Positions 6,912 to 14,079 of a stretch of DNA of 20,232 nt are shown here, in pieces. The position numbers were made by a program, and so were the translations under genes. The notes below the pieces were generated by a model. That model was not told the DNA's origin and made no database searches. It saw only the letters and a program-made list of their open reading frames with translations. The first letter of the stretch is position 1, and each line of letters opens with the position of its first letter. This stretch comes from Limisphaerales bacterium. Its GTDB lineage: Bacteria > Verrucomicrobiota > Verrucomicrobiia > Limisphaerales > PALSA-1396. The stretch covers positions 3,779 through 24,010 of the forward strand of contig PLJQ01000469.1 of assembly GCA_003140275.1 (NCBI GenBank), in the 5' to 3' direction.

Positions 6912-8342
6912 ATGAACGCGCTTGACTCCGACATCTTGAATTCACTCTGGCACGATGCCGACACCCGCGAGGCGCGTTTGCGTGAAATCATCACCGAACG
7001 ATTGGCCGCCAGGCCAACGCCGGTCGATGACGACTTCATCGTCACAACTTATTTCTTTGCACTCCGCAGTTGGACGCTGGAACACGCGTCAAAGGAGATC
7101 AGCTATCATGCAACGAGTGGGACGAAGCACATCCCGCCCGGTTCATTGTTGGAGCAATGCACGGCGAAAACTGTCGGCGTCGATGCGTTTGATGCCACTG
7201 GGCGCCTCGGTTTGTTGCACCTCGCGTTTCCATTGAAAATGCTATTGCAACCGGACGGTCATCTGACTTCGTGCGACATTCTACACACCGTTGCGGGAGC
7301 GATCATCTTTGACGTGCATGAAGTTCAAGACGTGCGCCTGGTTGCGTTGCAAATTCCCGACAAAGTCATCCGCACTTTTCCCGGACCGGCTCATGGGCCT
7401 CAAGGCATTCGCAAGCTGACGGGTTTTGCGCCGGAAGAACCCGCGTTCGGCACCATTCTCAAACCAACCGCCGGCATCACGCCGGACGAAGTCGGTGCGT
7501 TGGTTGAAGAGGCGGCGGCCTGTCCGCTGTTTTTGTTCGTGAAGGAGGACGAAAATCTTTATCCCCGACTCGACTATTCGCCGGTCGAGGCAAGAACGCG
7601 TCAGGCAGTGGCGGCCATCGAACGTGCCCGCGACAAACGCGGCGGACGGGGACTCATCTTCGCCCCGCACATCAGCGGCGCACCGAATGAAATCCTGGAA
7701 ACCGTTCACGCGGTGGTTGAGGCCGGGGCCACGGGAGTGATGTTCAGTGAATCGTTTGCCGGCGGCACCGTGCGGATGGTGCGCGAGGCGACGAAGCAAT
7801 TACAAACACCACCGGCGATTTACGGTCACAACGCAGGCATCGGTGTGAAAACTCGCGGTGGCATCCGGCGCGAAATGATTGATTTATTGGCGCGGCTCGA
7901 CGGCATCGATTTTCGCCAGACTGCGCCGGTCAGGCCCGGCGAACCGTTCCTCAAACCGTACGGCCTGGAATGGGAAGCGTCCGAGGCGATACTCATGCAG
8001 CCTTTCCCCGGCCCCAAGCCAACGATGATTGTTCGCGCCGGCGGGTTGGATCAGGGCAACATCGGCCTGAATCTGGCCGACGCCGAGAAACGCGGCATCA
8101 CAGCGAATGTTTTGTTCCTCGCGGGTTCGGCAATTAACTCAATCAAGAATGCGTCTGACAAGTCGGATTCCAAACTTGGCGCGGAAGCGATGATGCAGGC
8201 GCTCGAAGTTCACCGCACCGGTGAATTGCGTGACGTGCCAAATGAAGAACACCTCTCCGCATTGCTTGCGCTGGCCGAACGAAAGCAGCTCAAAGCATTG
8301 CGCGAGGCGTTGCGGCAACGCTATCCTGCGGAAGCTCGATGA
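6912..8342 (+). CDS. RuBisCO-like protein (form IV type)
   Basis: The 476-residue product has the layout of a RuBisCO large-chain homologue: an N-terminal ferredoxin-like part (to about 155) and a TIM barrel. The barrel entry FGTILKPTAGIT (179-190) corresponds to the GTIKPKLGL motif; the first lysine (K184) is kept, but the second is Thr. FVKEDEN (209-215) keeps the carbamylatable lysine (K211), D213 and E214, which hold magnesium in RuBisCO. H306 in GHNAG probably matches the barrel histidine near 294. The loop-6 lysine and the glycine-rich phosphate site are not recognisable; the last is replaced by FLAGSAINSIKNASDK. So it should enolise or decarboxylate something other than ribulose bisphosphate. 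No methionine-salvage genes are nearby, which argues against MtnW. Its stop overlaps the next gene's start (ATGA). The start at 6912 has only a weak ribosome site. Confidence 0.88.
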   Translation: MNALDSDILNSLWHDADTREARLREIITERLAARPTPVDDDFIVTTYFFALRSWTLEHASKEISYHATSGTKHIPPGSLLEQCTAKTVGVDAFDATGRLGLLHLAFPLKMLLQPDGHLTSCDILHTVAGAIIFDVHEVQDVRLVALQIPDKVIRTFPGPAHGPQGIRKLTGFAPEEPAFGTILKPTAGITPDEVGALVEEAAACPLFLFVKEDENLYPRLDYSPVEARTRQAVAAIERARDKRGGRGLIFAPHISGAPNEILETVHAVVEAGATGVMFSESFAGGTVRMVREATKQLQTPPAIYGHNAGIGVKTRGGIRREMIDLLARLDGIDFRQTAPVRPGEPFLKPYGLEWEASEAILMQPFPGPKPTMIVRAGGLDQGNIGLNLADAEKRGITANVLFLAGSAINSIKNASDKSDSKLGAEAMMQALEVHRTGELRDVPNEEHLSALLALAERKQLKALREALRQRYPAEAR

Positions 8343-9412
8343 AAAAAGAACCCCGACTCCTTCGCCTCGGCGTGCTGGGCTGCGGCCCGATCTCACAGAT
8401 CGCCCACTTCGACGCGATTCGCAAAGCGCGCAACGCCGAACTTTACGCCATTTGCGATCTGGCCGACGACTTGCGCGCCAAAATGACGGCCCTCCACGAG
8501 CCGCACAAAGCTTATTCGAAGTTTGAAGAGATGCTGGCCGACCCGCAGGTGGAGGCGGTCATCATTGCGGCAGCCGACCAGTTTCATGTGCCGCTTAGTC
8601 TTCTGGCCATCGCCGCGGGCAAACACGTGCTCGTGGAAAAGCCACTGGGCGTGTCGACAGAGGAATGTGAAACGATGCGTCAACGTTTGCGTGGCAACAA
8701 ACTCGTTTTTCAAATCGGCAACAATCGACGCTTCGATCCCGGCATCGCTTTCGCTCGACACTTCATTCAGGAGGAGCTTGGGCAGATGATGGCGTTCAAG
8801 GCGTGGTATTGCGACTCGACCTACCGCTACACGATGACCGACAATCTCCAACCGATTACCTCGACGAGCCCGCAGGCCCGCAGGCCGGAAGGAAATCCCA
8901 AGGCGGACAAACGCCGGTACTTCATTCTCACGCACGCCAGTCATCTCGTGGACACCGCGCGTTTCCTGGGCGGCGAACTGGTCAGCGTTCGCGCACGCCT
9001 GGCGGAAAAGTTCGGCGCGTTTTGCTGGTTTGTGGAAGTCGAGTTTGCCAACGGTGCGCTCGGGCATCTGGATTTGACCATTCCTGTCCGCGGTGATTTT
9101 GAGGAAGGGTTTCAAATTTACGGCGAGCAGGGCAGTGTGAACGGCAGGGTCTATTTGCCGTGGTTTCACAAATCGAGTGTCGTGGAATGTTTTTCCGTGA
9201 AGGACGGACAGTTTCACCGTCCGCTCGGTGAGGATGCGCACACCTACAAGCGGCAGATCGAAGGATTTGCCGACACGATTCTGCGCGGCGCACCACAACA
9301 CGGCGCCAACCTCGACGACGGCGTCGCCGCGATGCGCGCGATGGTCGCGATCGCCCGGTCGGTTGAGGCGGGCAAGAGTGTTCGCCTGGCCGATGTCGGC
9401 GGAGGCGTTTGA
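8339..9412 (+). CDS. Cytosolic Gfo/Idh/MocA family dehydrogenase
   Basis: This 357-residue protein lacks any signal peptide, unlike the family member at 4403, so it acts in the cytoplasm. The Rossmann motif GVLGCGPISQIAH spans 11-23, followed by AADQFHVP (78-85) and VEKPLGV (99-105) with the family lysine K101. The substrate domain contains FILTHASHLVDTARFLGG, with H199 and H202 as the likely catalytic histidine region, and GQIYGEQGSVNG-like sheet sequence typical of the C-terminal domain. It should oxidise or reduce a sugar or sugar-acid hydroxyl using NAD(P). Its ATG overlaps the stop of the RuBisCO-like gene by four bases (ATGA), and its own stop overlaps the next start, so the three proteins are probably made by coupled translation and used together. 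The substrate is unknown. Confidence 0.9.
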   Translation: MKKEPRLLRLGVLGCGPISQIAHFDAIRKARNAELYAICDLADDLRAKMTALHEPHKAYSKFEEMLADPQVEAVIIAAADQFHVPLSLLAIAAGKHVLVEKPLGVSTEECETMRQRLRGNKLVFQIGNNRRFDPGIAFARHFIQEELGQMMAFKAWYCDSTYRYTMTDNLQPITSTSPQARRPEGNPKADKRRYFILTHASHLVDTARFLGGELVSVRARLAEKFGAFCWFVEVEFANGALGHLDLTIPVRGDFEEGFQIYGEQGSVNGRVYLPWFHKSSVVECFSVKDGQFHRPLGEDAHTYKRQIEGFADTILRGAPQHGANLDDGVAAMRAMVAIARSVEAGKSVRLADVGGGV

Positions 9413-10248
9413 TGCAACTTGGCATCTTCGCGAAGACTTTCGTTCGACCGACACTCGGTGAAACTCTCGACGCGGTTGTCAACAGCGGCCTGGATTGCAT
9501 CCAGTTTAACTTCTCTTGCGCGGGTTTGCCGACCTTGCCAGAGCGGATTGAGCCGGCGCTGGAAAGAGAAATTCGCCGCGAGTTGGAAGTACGCCGGCTG
9601 ACGATGGCCGCTGTCTCCGGCACGTTTAACTTAATTCATCCCAACCTGGCCAGACGGTGGGATGGTTTGGCGCAATTGAAGGTGTTGATCGCGGCGGCGC
9701 GGCAAATAGGCACGTCGGTCATCACACTCTGCACCGGCACGCGCGACCCTGACGACATGTGGCGTTGGGATCCCGATAATGATTCGCCAGAAGCATGGCG
9801 CGATTTAACAGCCAGTTTGAATGAAGTGCTGCCCATGGCGGAGGCTCACGACGTCACGCTCGCCTTCGAGCCGGAGGTGGGCAATGTAGTGAACTCGGCT
9901 CGCAAAGGGCGTCGCCTGCTCGATGAGCTGAAGTCGCCTCACCTGAAAGTTGTAATGGATGGCGCAAACCTATTTCACCCCGGTGACCTCTCGCGCATGA
10001 AGGATATTTTGAATAAGGCGTTCGATCTCCTTGGCAAAGACATTGTTATTGCTCACGCCAAAGACCTGAGACGCGATGGCGAAATGAGAAACGCAGCGGC
10101 CGGCAAAGGTGTTTTGGACTACGAACTCTATCTCTCACTGTTCGCTGGTTTCGATTTTCGCGGCCCTTTGATTCTTCACGGGCTGGACGAAAAGGAAGTG
10201 CCGGAGAGCGTCGCGTTTCTACGCGGCAAAATGGAAATCACCGAATGA
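9412..10248 (+). CDS. Sugar phosphate isomerase/epimerase-type TIM-barrel protein
   Basis: The 278-residue product belongs to the xylose isomerase-like/AP endonuclease 2 superfamily, metal-dependent enzymes that isomerise or epimerise sugars and keto-sugars. Likely metal ligands are E153 in LAFEPEVGNV, D183 in VVMDGANLF and H215 in VIAHAKDLR. The usual fourth ligand, a Glu near the last strand, seems to be replaced by His (H256 in PLILHGLDE), a variant I associate with a subfamily of these proteins. The start is the ATG at 9412, sharing one base with the previous stop (TGATG), with GGAGG at 9401-9405 and six bases of spacing; a TTG at 9409 is less likely. It is the last gene of the RuBisCO-like operon. 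The product is cytoplasmic and the substrate is unknown. Confidence 0.88.
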   Translation: MQLGIFAKTFVRPTLGETLDAVVNSGLDCIQFNFSCAGLPTLPERIEPALEREIRRELEVRRLTMAAVSGTFNLIHPNLARRWDGLAQLKVLIAAARQIGTSVITLCTGTRDPDDMWRWDPDNDSPEAWRDLTASLNEVLPMAEAHDVTLAFEPEVGNVVNSARKGRRLLDELKSPHLKVVMDGANLFHPGDLSRMKDILNKAFDLLGKDIVIAHAKDLRRDGEMRNAAAGKGVLDYELYLSLFAGFDFRGPLILHGLDEKEVPESVAFLRGKMEITE

Positions 10249-10361
10249 AAAGTGCGAATACCTTTTGTCAATGCGAAAGCCTCTTGCGGATTCATGTCAC
10301 TTGATATGCTAAGCGACAGTAGGATAATCAATGTTATGTCACTTCGCGTGTGTTACAACAA

Positions 10362-11063
10362 ATGCACATCGTAAAGGTTATATCCGGACTGGTTTGTCTG
10401 GTCGCAGCGCTTCTTGTCGGACCTTTCGCTTGGGTTTGCTTCCGCCAGGGAGAACTGTGGTTCATGTTCGTTCCGGTCATCTTCATGCTGGCTTTGGTCG
10501 CGGCTGGTCTGTTCCTGATTCTAAGGCGACGTCAGATGATGTCAAAAAAGGTCAAGGTTTTGATTTGTCTCCTTTTGGTCATCATGGTTGCAAGTCCTGC
10601 AATTTTGGTTACCAAGATCCGACATGAACGTTGGGCATTGCAGGCCCGGGCAAAGGCGTTTCTCTCACTTCCTGTGCCCGTGACGCTCAAGCCGAATTCT
10701 GAAGGATATATGGGATATGAGTATGTGGGCACCAATGGTGAGGCTGAAATTCAGATTTTTGGCCATTCCCATGCGCTCATTGAACGATACGCCACCAATG
10801 GAAGAATACGCTGGTCGGCTAGAATTCAGGGACAATTTGCGAGCACATCCGAGCACTTATGGTTTCCGGGAGCTGAGGATATCGAACGAACCAATCAGGA
10901 AGTGCGCGTGTACTTGGCGGAACGTAGTGCCATACTATCAGAAGAGTGGCGCATGGGATTCTGGCAGTGGGTTGAGGACATGATTGAGATGAAACAGAAA
11001 ATCCCAGAACACGAAGAGGAGGATTTCCATCCAGCAGTTGCAACAAATGAGGTTTCACGATGA
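10362..11063 (+). CDS. Three-helix membrane protein of unknown function
   Basis: I do not recognise the family. From the ATG at 10362 the product is 233 residues. Three hydrophobic helices fill about 5-26, 33-54 and 65-85, with a basic RRR loop at 55-57 between the second and third. A soluble C-terminal region of about 145 residues follows, with mixed beta-type sequence and an acidic tail (PEHEEED). A GTG at 10350 would add four residues. Base use is more AT-rich than in the operon upstream. The stop overlaps the ATG at 11060 of the hydrolase gene (ATGA), which suggests co-translation and perhaps a shared role at the membrane. No catalytic motif is evident. Confidence 0.65.
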   Translation: MHIVKVISGLVCLVAALLVGPFAWVCFRQGELWFMFVPVIFMLALVAAGLFLILRRRQMMSKKVKVLICLLLVIMVASPAILVTKIRHERWALQARAKAFLSLPVPVTLKPNSEGYMGYEYVGTNGEAEIQIFGHSHALIERYATNGRIRWSARIQGQFASTSEHLWFPGAEDIERTNQEVRVYLAERSAILSEEWRMGFWQWVEDMIEMKQKIPEHEEEDFHPAVATNEVSR

Positions 11064-13642
11064 TGTGGCTTAACAAATCGCTGCAGCCGGAACGATGCAG
11101 TCGAAATGGGGAGCGCACGCGGCTCGCGTGCCGTCGTCGCCGGCTCGGCGACGACTTCGTAAATCTGACTTTAAATCGAGCCAACCCGTGCGGAATATTT
11201 GACGCACGAAGTGTTCGGCGGGCCGCCGAACACGGCAGGACAGCGGCCTGCGCTCCCCGAACCAATTGCTTAGTTCCAACGGAGATAATCTTTTGGTTTT
11301 CTATTTTGGTGATCGCTCTATTTCCCGTGGCGCTTTCCGCTGAGGAAGTCGCTGTGCTGCCTGCAACGCAGTCACTAACTCTCCAAGGCGATCTCTCCGC
11401 GCAGATGGTGGCGGGCATCGACAAGTTTCTCATGCATGAGATCGAACGTTCGATTGTTGAGCGGCAAAAATTGTGGCAACGCGATTTCTCATCCACCGAA
11501 GCTTACGAGCAATCGGTGCAACCAAATCGCGAACGGTTTCGGAAATACATCGGAGCCGTGGATGAACGTGTTCCTATCAACACCTTGGAATATGTAAGCG
11601 ACACTTTAAACCCGGCGAAGGTCGCGGAAATAGACGCTTTCACCGTGTTCGCCGTACGGTGGCCGGTTTTCGAGAACGTTTATGGCGAAGGCTTGTTGCT
11701 GCAACCGAAAGGCGCGACGCTGGCGCGTGTTATAGCCATTCCTGATGCCGACCAAACACCGGAGATGCTGGTTGGTCTCGCGCCGGGAATAAAAACCGAA
11801 TCGCAATTTGCGCGCCGGTTGGTCGAGAACGGCTGTCAGGTGCTGTTACCAACTTTGATCAATCGCGACGACACTTGGTCCGGCAATCGGAAGCTAAACC
11901 GGTTCACAAACCAGCCGCATCGCGAATGGATTTACCGGCAGGCGTTCGAAATGGGACGTCACATCATCGGTTACGAAGTGCAGAAAGTTCTAGCTGCGGT
12001 TGATTGGTTTGCGAGTGAAACTTCCGCCTTGAATTCTTCACTCCACACTCCGCACTCCGCGCTCCGCATTGGAGTCGTTGGCTACGCGGAGGGCGGTCTC
12101 ATTGCATTTTATAGCGCGGCGTTGGACAAGCGCATCGAGGCCGCGCTGGTGAGCGGCTATTTTGATTCCCGCCAGCGCGTGTGGGAAGAACCGATCTACC
12201 GCAACGTGTTTGGATTGCTGCACGAATTTGGTGACGCCGAGATCGCCAGTCTTATTGCCCCGCGCAGTTTGATTGTTGAGCATAGCACCGTTCCCAAAGT
12301 TGATGGTCCGCCGAAGCCGCACGACGGTCGCGGCGGAGCGGCACCCGGCCAGTTGACAACACCGGACTACGAATCCGTCGAACATGAGTTCAATCGGGCA
12401 AGAGAAATCCTGAAAAACGGCAAGAATCTCGAAAAACTCGAATTGCTTACCGGTACGGAAGGTATGACAACCGGCCCGGGTTCGGATCGGGCGATGACTG
12501 CGCTCTTGAAACGACTTGGCTTGAAACTGGATCAGGTCAAACCATCCGGCAAAACTCCCAAAGACCTGAGGATGGAATTCTCGCCGTTGGAACGTCAACA
12601 GCGACAGGTCAAACAGTTGGAGGATCACACGCAGCGGTTGCTTCGTGAGTCGGAACGAGTGCGGGCGGATTTTTTCTGGAGCAAGACAAAAGGTCTTTCA
12701 ACCAACGAGTGGAAAACAGCGGGCAAAGAGTTCAAAAATATTTTCTGGGAGGAAGTCATCGGAAAATTTCCGCCGGCCAGTCTGCCGGCCAATCCACGCA
12801 GCCGGAAGATCCGCGAGAATCCGAAATGGACGGCTTACGAAGTGGTGCTCGATGTCTGGCCGGATGTTTATGCGTGGGGATATCTGTTGTTGCCAAAGGA
12901 CATCAAGCCCAGCGAGCGCCGTCCGGTGGTCGTTTGTCAGCACGGTTTGGAAGGCGTGCCGGAGGATACAGTGAGCGAAGACCCCAAGGGCGGCGGCTAC
13001 CATTACTACAAGGCGTTTTCTGCGCGCCTTGCGGAGCGCGGCTTCGTCGTTTTCGCTCCGCACAATCCGTATCGTGGTCAGGACAAGTTCCGCGTGCTTC
13101 AACGCAAGGCCAACCCGCTGAAGAAATCGCTTTTTTCCGTCATCCTCGCGCAACACGACCGGATTCTGGACTGGCTTTCAGAACAACCGTTCGTGGATCC
13201 CAAGCGCATCGGTTTTTACGGACTATCCTACGGCGGCAAGACGGCAATGCGCGTGCCGTCGTTGCTGGATCGTTATTGCCTGTCCATCTGCTCGGCTGAT
13301 TTCAACGAATGGATTGTGAAAAACGTGACGGTGGACTCACTCTACAGCTACATGTTCGGCGGTGAATACGAAATGGTCGAGTTCAACCTCGGTCACACTT
13401 TCAACTATGCCGAGATGGCGGCGTTGATTGCGCCGCGCCCGTTTATGGTCGAACGCGGCCACAACGACGGCGTGGCGCCGGACGAATGGGTCGCTTACGA
13501 ATACACCAAAGTGCGCCGCTTCTATGATCAATTGGGGATCAGCGACCGGACGGCCCTCGAAATCTTCAACGGCCCGCACACGATCAACGGCGTCGGAACG
13601 TATGAGTTTTTGGCGAAGCATTTGAATTGGCCAGCGAACTAG
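11060..13642 (+). CDS. Large exported protein with two alpha/beta-hydrolase domains, the first apparently inactive
   Basis: The 860-codon frame carries two hydrolase domains of the acetyl xylan esterase/dienelactone hydrolase type. In the N-terminal one (about 170-430) the nucleophile elbow reads GYAEGG (341-346), so the serine is alanine. In the C-terminal one (about 600-860) the elbow is GLSYGG with S723, and D803 (RGHNDG) and H840 (NGPHTING) complete a triad. So only the second half should hydrolyse esters. The start is uncertain. ATG 11060 has GAGG upstream and overlaps the previous stop, but residues 17-67 are translated from a palindromic repeat. A hydrophobic signal-like segment, EIIFWFSILVIALFPVALSA, occupies 75-94. 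TTG 11306 or GTG 11309 would shorten the protein to that segment. It is probably exported or membrane-anchored. Confidence 0.8.
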   Translation: MMWLNKSLQPERCSRNGERTRLACRRRRLGDDFVNLTLNRANPCGIFDARSVRRAAEHGRTAACAPRTNCLVPTEIIFWFSILVIALFPVALSAEEVAVLPATQSLTLQGDLSAQMVAGIDKFLMHEIERSIVERQKLWQRDFSSTEAYEQSVQPNRERFRKYIGAVDERVPINTLEYVSDTLNPAKVAEIDAFTVFAVRWPVFENVYGEGLLLQPKGATLARVIAIPDADQTPEMLVGLAPGIKTESQFARRLVENGCQVLLPTLINRDDTWSGNRKLNRFTNQPHREWIYRQAFEMGRHIIGYEVQKVLAAVDWFASETSALNSSLHTPHSALRIGVVGYAEGGLIAFYSAALDKRIEAALVSGYFDSRQRVWEEPIYRNVFGLLHEFGDAEIASLIAPRSLIVEHSTVPKVDGPPKPHDGRGGAAPGQLTTPDYESVEHEFNRAREILKNGKNLEKLELLTGTEGMTTGPGSDRAMTALLKRLGLKLDQVKPSGKTPKDLRMEFSPLERQQRQVKQLEDHTQRLLRESERVRADFFWSKTKGLSTNEWKTAGKEFKNIFWEEVIGKFPPASLPANPRSRKIRENPKWTAYEVVLDVWPDVYAWGYLLLPKDIKPSERRPVVVCQHGLEGVPEDTVSEDPKGGGYHYYKAFSARLAERGFVVFAPHNPYRGQDKFRVLQRKANPLKKSLFSVILAQHDRILDWLSEQPFVDPKRIGFYGLSYGGKTAMRVPSLLDRYCLSICSADFNEWIVKNVTVDSLYSYMFGGEYEMVEFNLGHTFNYAEMAALIAPRPFMVERGHNDGVAPDEWVAYEYTKVRRFYDQLGISDRTALEIFNGPHTINGVGTYEFLAKHLNWPAN
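11108..11258. repeat. Nested palindromic (REP/MITE-like) element
   Basis: The element has perfect 10-bp terminal inverted repeats, GGGGAGCGCA and TGCGCTCCCC. Inside are a 7-bp stem (11115-11121/11125-11131), a 10-bp stem with a 3-base loop (11133-11142/11146-11155), another 10-bp stem with a 3-base loop (11211-11220/11224-11233) and a 5-bp stem (11235-11239/11247-11251). It contains no gene of its own, but the hydrolase frame passes through it. Its design fits a mobile, non-autonomous palindromic repeat. A second copy is not present in this window. Confidence 0.75.
12040..12067 (+). repeat. Four-unit 7-bp tandem repeat inside the hydrolase gene
   Basis: Units ACTCCAC, ACTCCGC, ACTCCGC and GCTCCGC follow one another without gaps. 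They encode a Ser/Leu/His/Thr/Pro loop just before the strand leading to the GYAEGG elbow of the inactive domain. A 7-base unit can shift the reading frame if copy number changes. Confidence 0.6.
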
Positions 13643-13760
13643 AATCACGTTGGATTTTAGATCAGGCCAGAAACATGAGAAACCAAGCCAAGACCATGTT
13701 CAGGTCAATTCCACGCTCGACAGTCAATGTTTTGAACGGTTAAGGCTGGACCAGCGAATC

Positions 13761-14078
13761 ATGTTTCAAATCCCGGTGCTAACACGCAATCGAATCCGAC
13801 TGGCCTACGCTGTGGCCATCACCGCCGACGCGCTCCAACTTTTGCTCGGACCGTTTGGCTGGACGTTTCCGGATCAGGTGATTGATGTGATTGCGATGAT
13901 CCTGACTATGGCGTTGCTCGGTTTCCATCCACTGCTATTGCCGACTTTCATCGTCGAGTTCGTTCCGCTGGTTGACATGTTACCCACATGGACAGCCTGT
14001 GTCGCGCTGGTAGTGTGGCTTCGGAAAAAGCAGCAGACCGCTAAACCGCCAAAGGAAGGGCCGGTGATCGATGTTTGA
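13761..14078 (+). CDS. Small conserved-looking integral membrane protein
   Basis: From the ATG at 13761 the product is 105 residues. Sequence such as RLAYAVAITADALQLLLGPFGW, an FPDQVIDVIAMILTM helix, and LLGFHPLLLPTF plus an LPTWTACVALVVWL helix predict about three membrane segments, followed by a short basic cytoplasmic tail. The pattern (RLAYAVA, ADALQLLLGPFGW, DMLPTWTACVALVVW) matches a widespread small membrane protein family that I know only as hypothetical. The frame is open further upstream, but those codons do not look like the family. Its stop lies one base from the stop of the convergent gene on the other strand, leaving no room for a terminator. Confidence 0.7.
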   Translation: MFQIPVLTRNRIRLAYAVAITADALQLLLGPFGWTFPDQVIDVIAMILTMALLGFHPLLLPTFIVEFVPLVDMLPTWTACVALVVWLRKKQQTAKPPKEGPVIDV

Positions 14079-14079
14079 T

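Noticed and set aside
6912..8342. Genuine carbon-fixing RuBisCO
   Set aside because: The loop-6 lysine, second KPK lysine and glycine-rich phosphate site are missing, and there is no small subunit or phosphoribulokinase nearby.
8393..9454. 353-codon minus-strand frame opposite the cytosolic dehydrogenase
   Set aside because: The plus strand encodes an unmistakable Gfo/Idh/MocA protein; the minus frame is a shadow.
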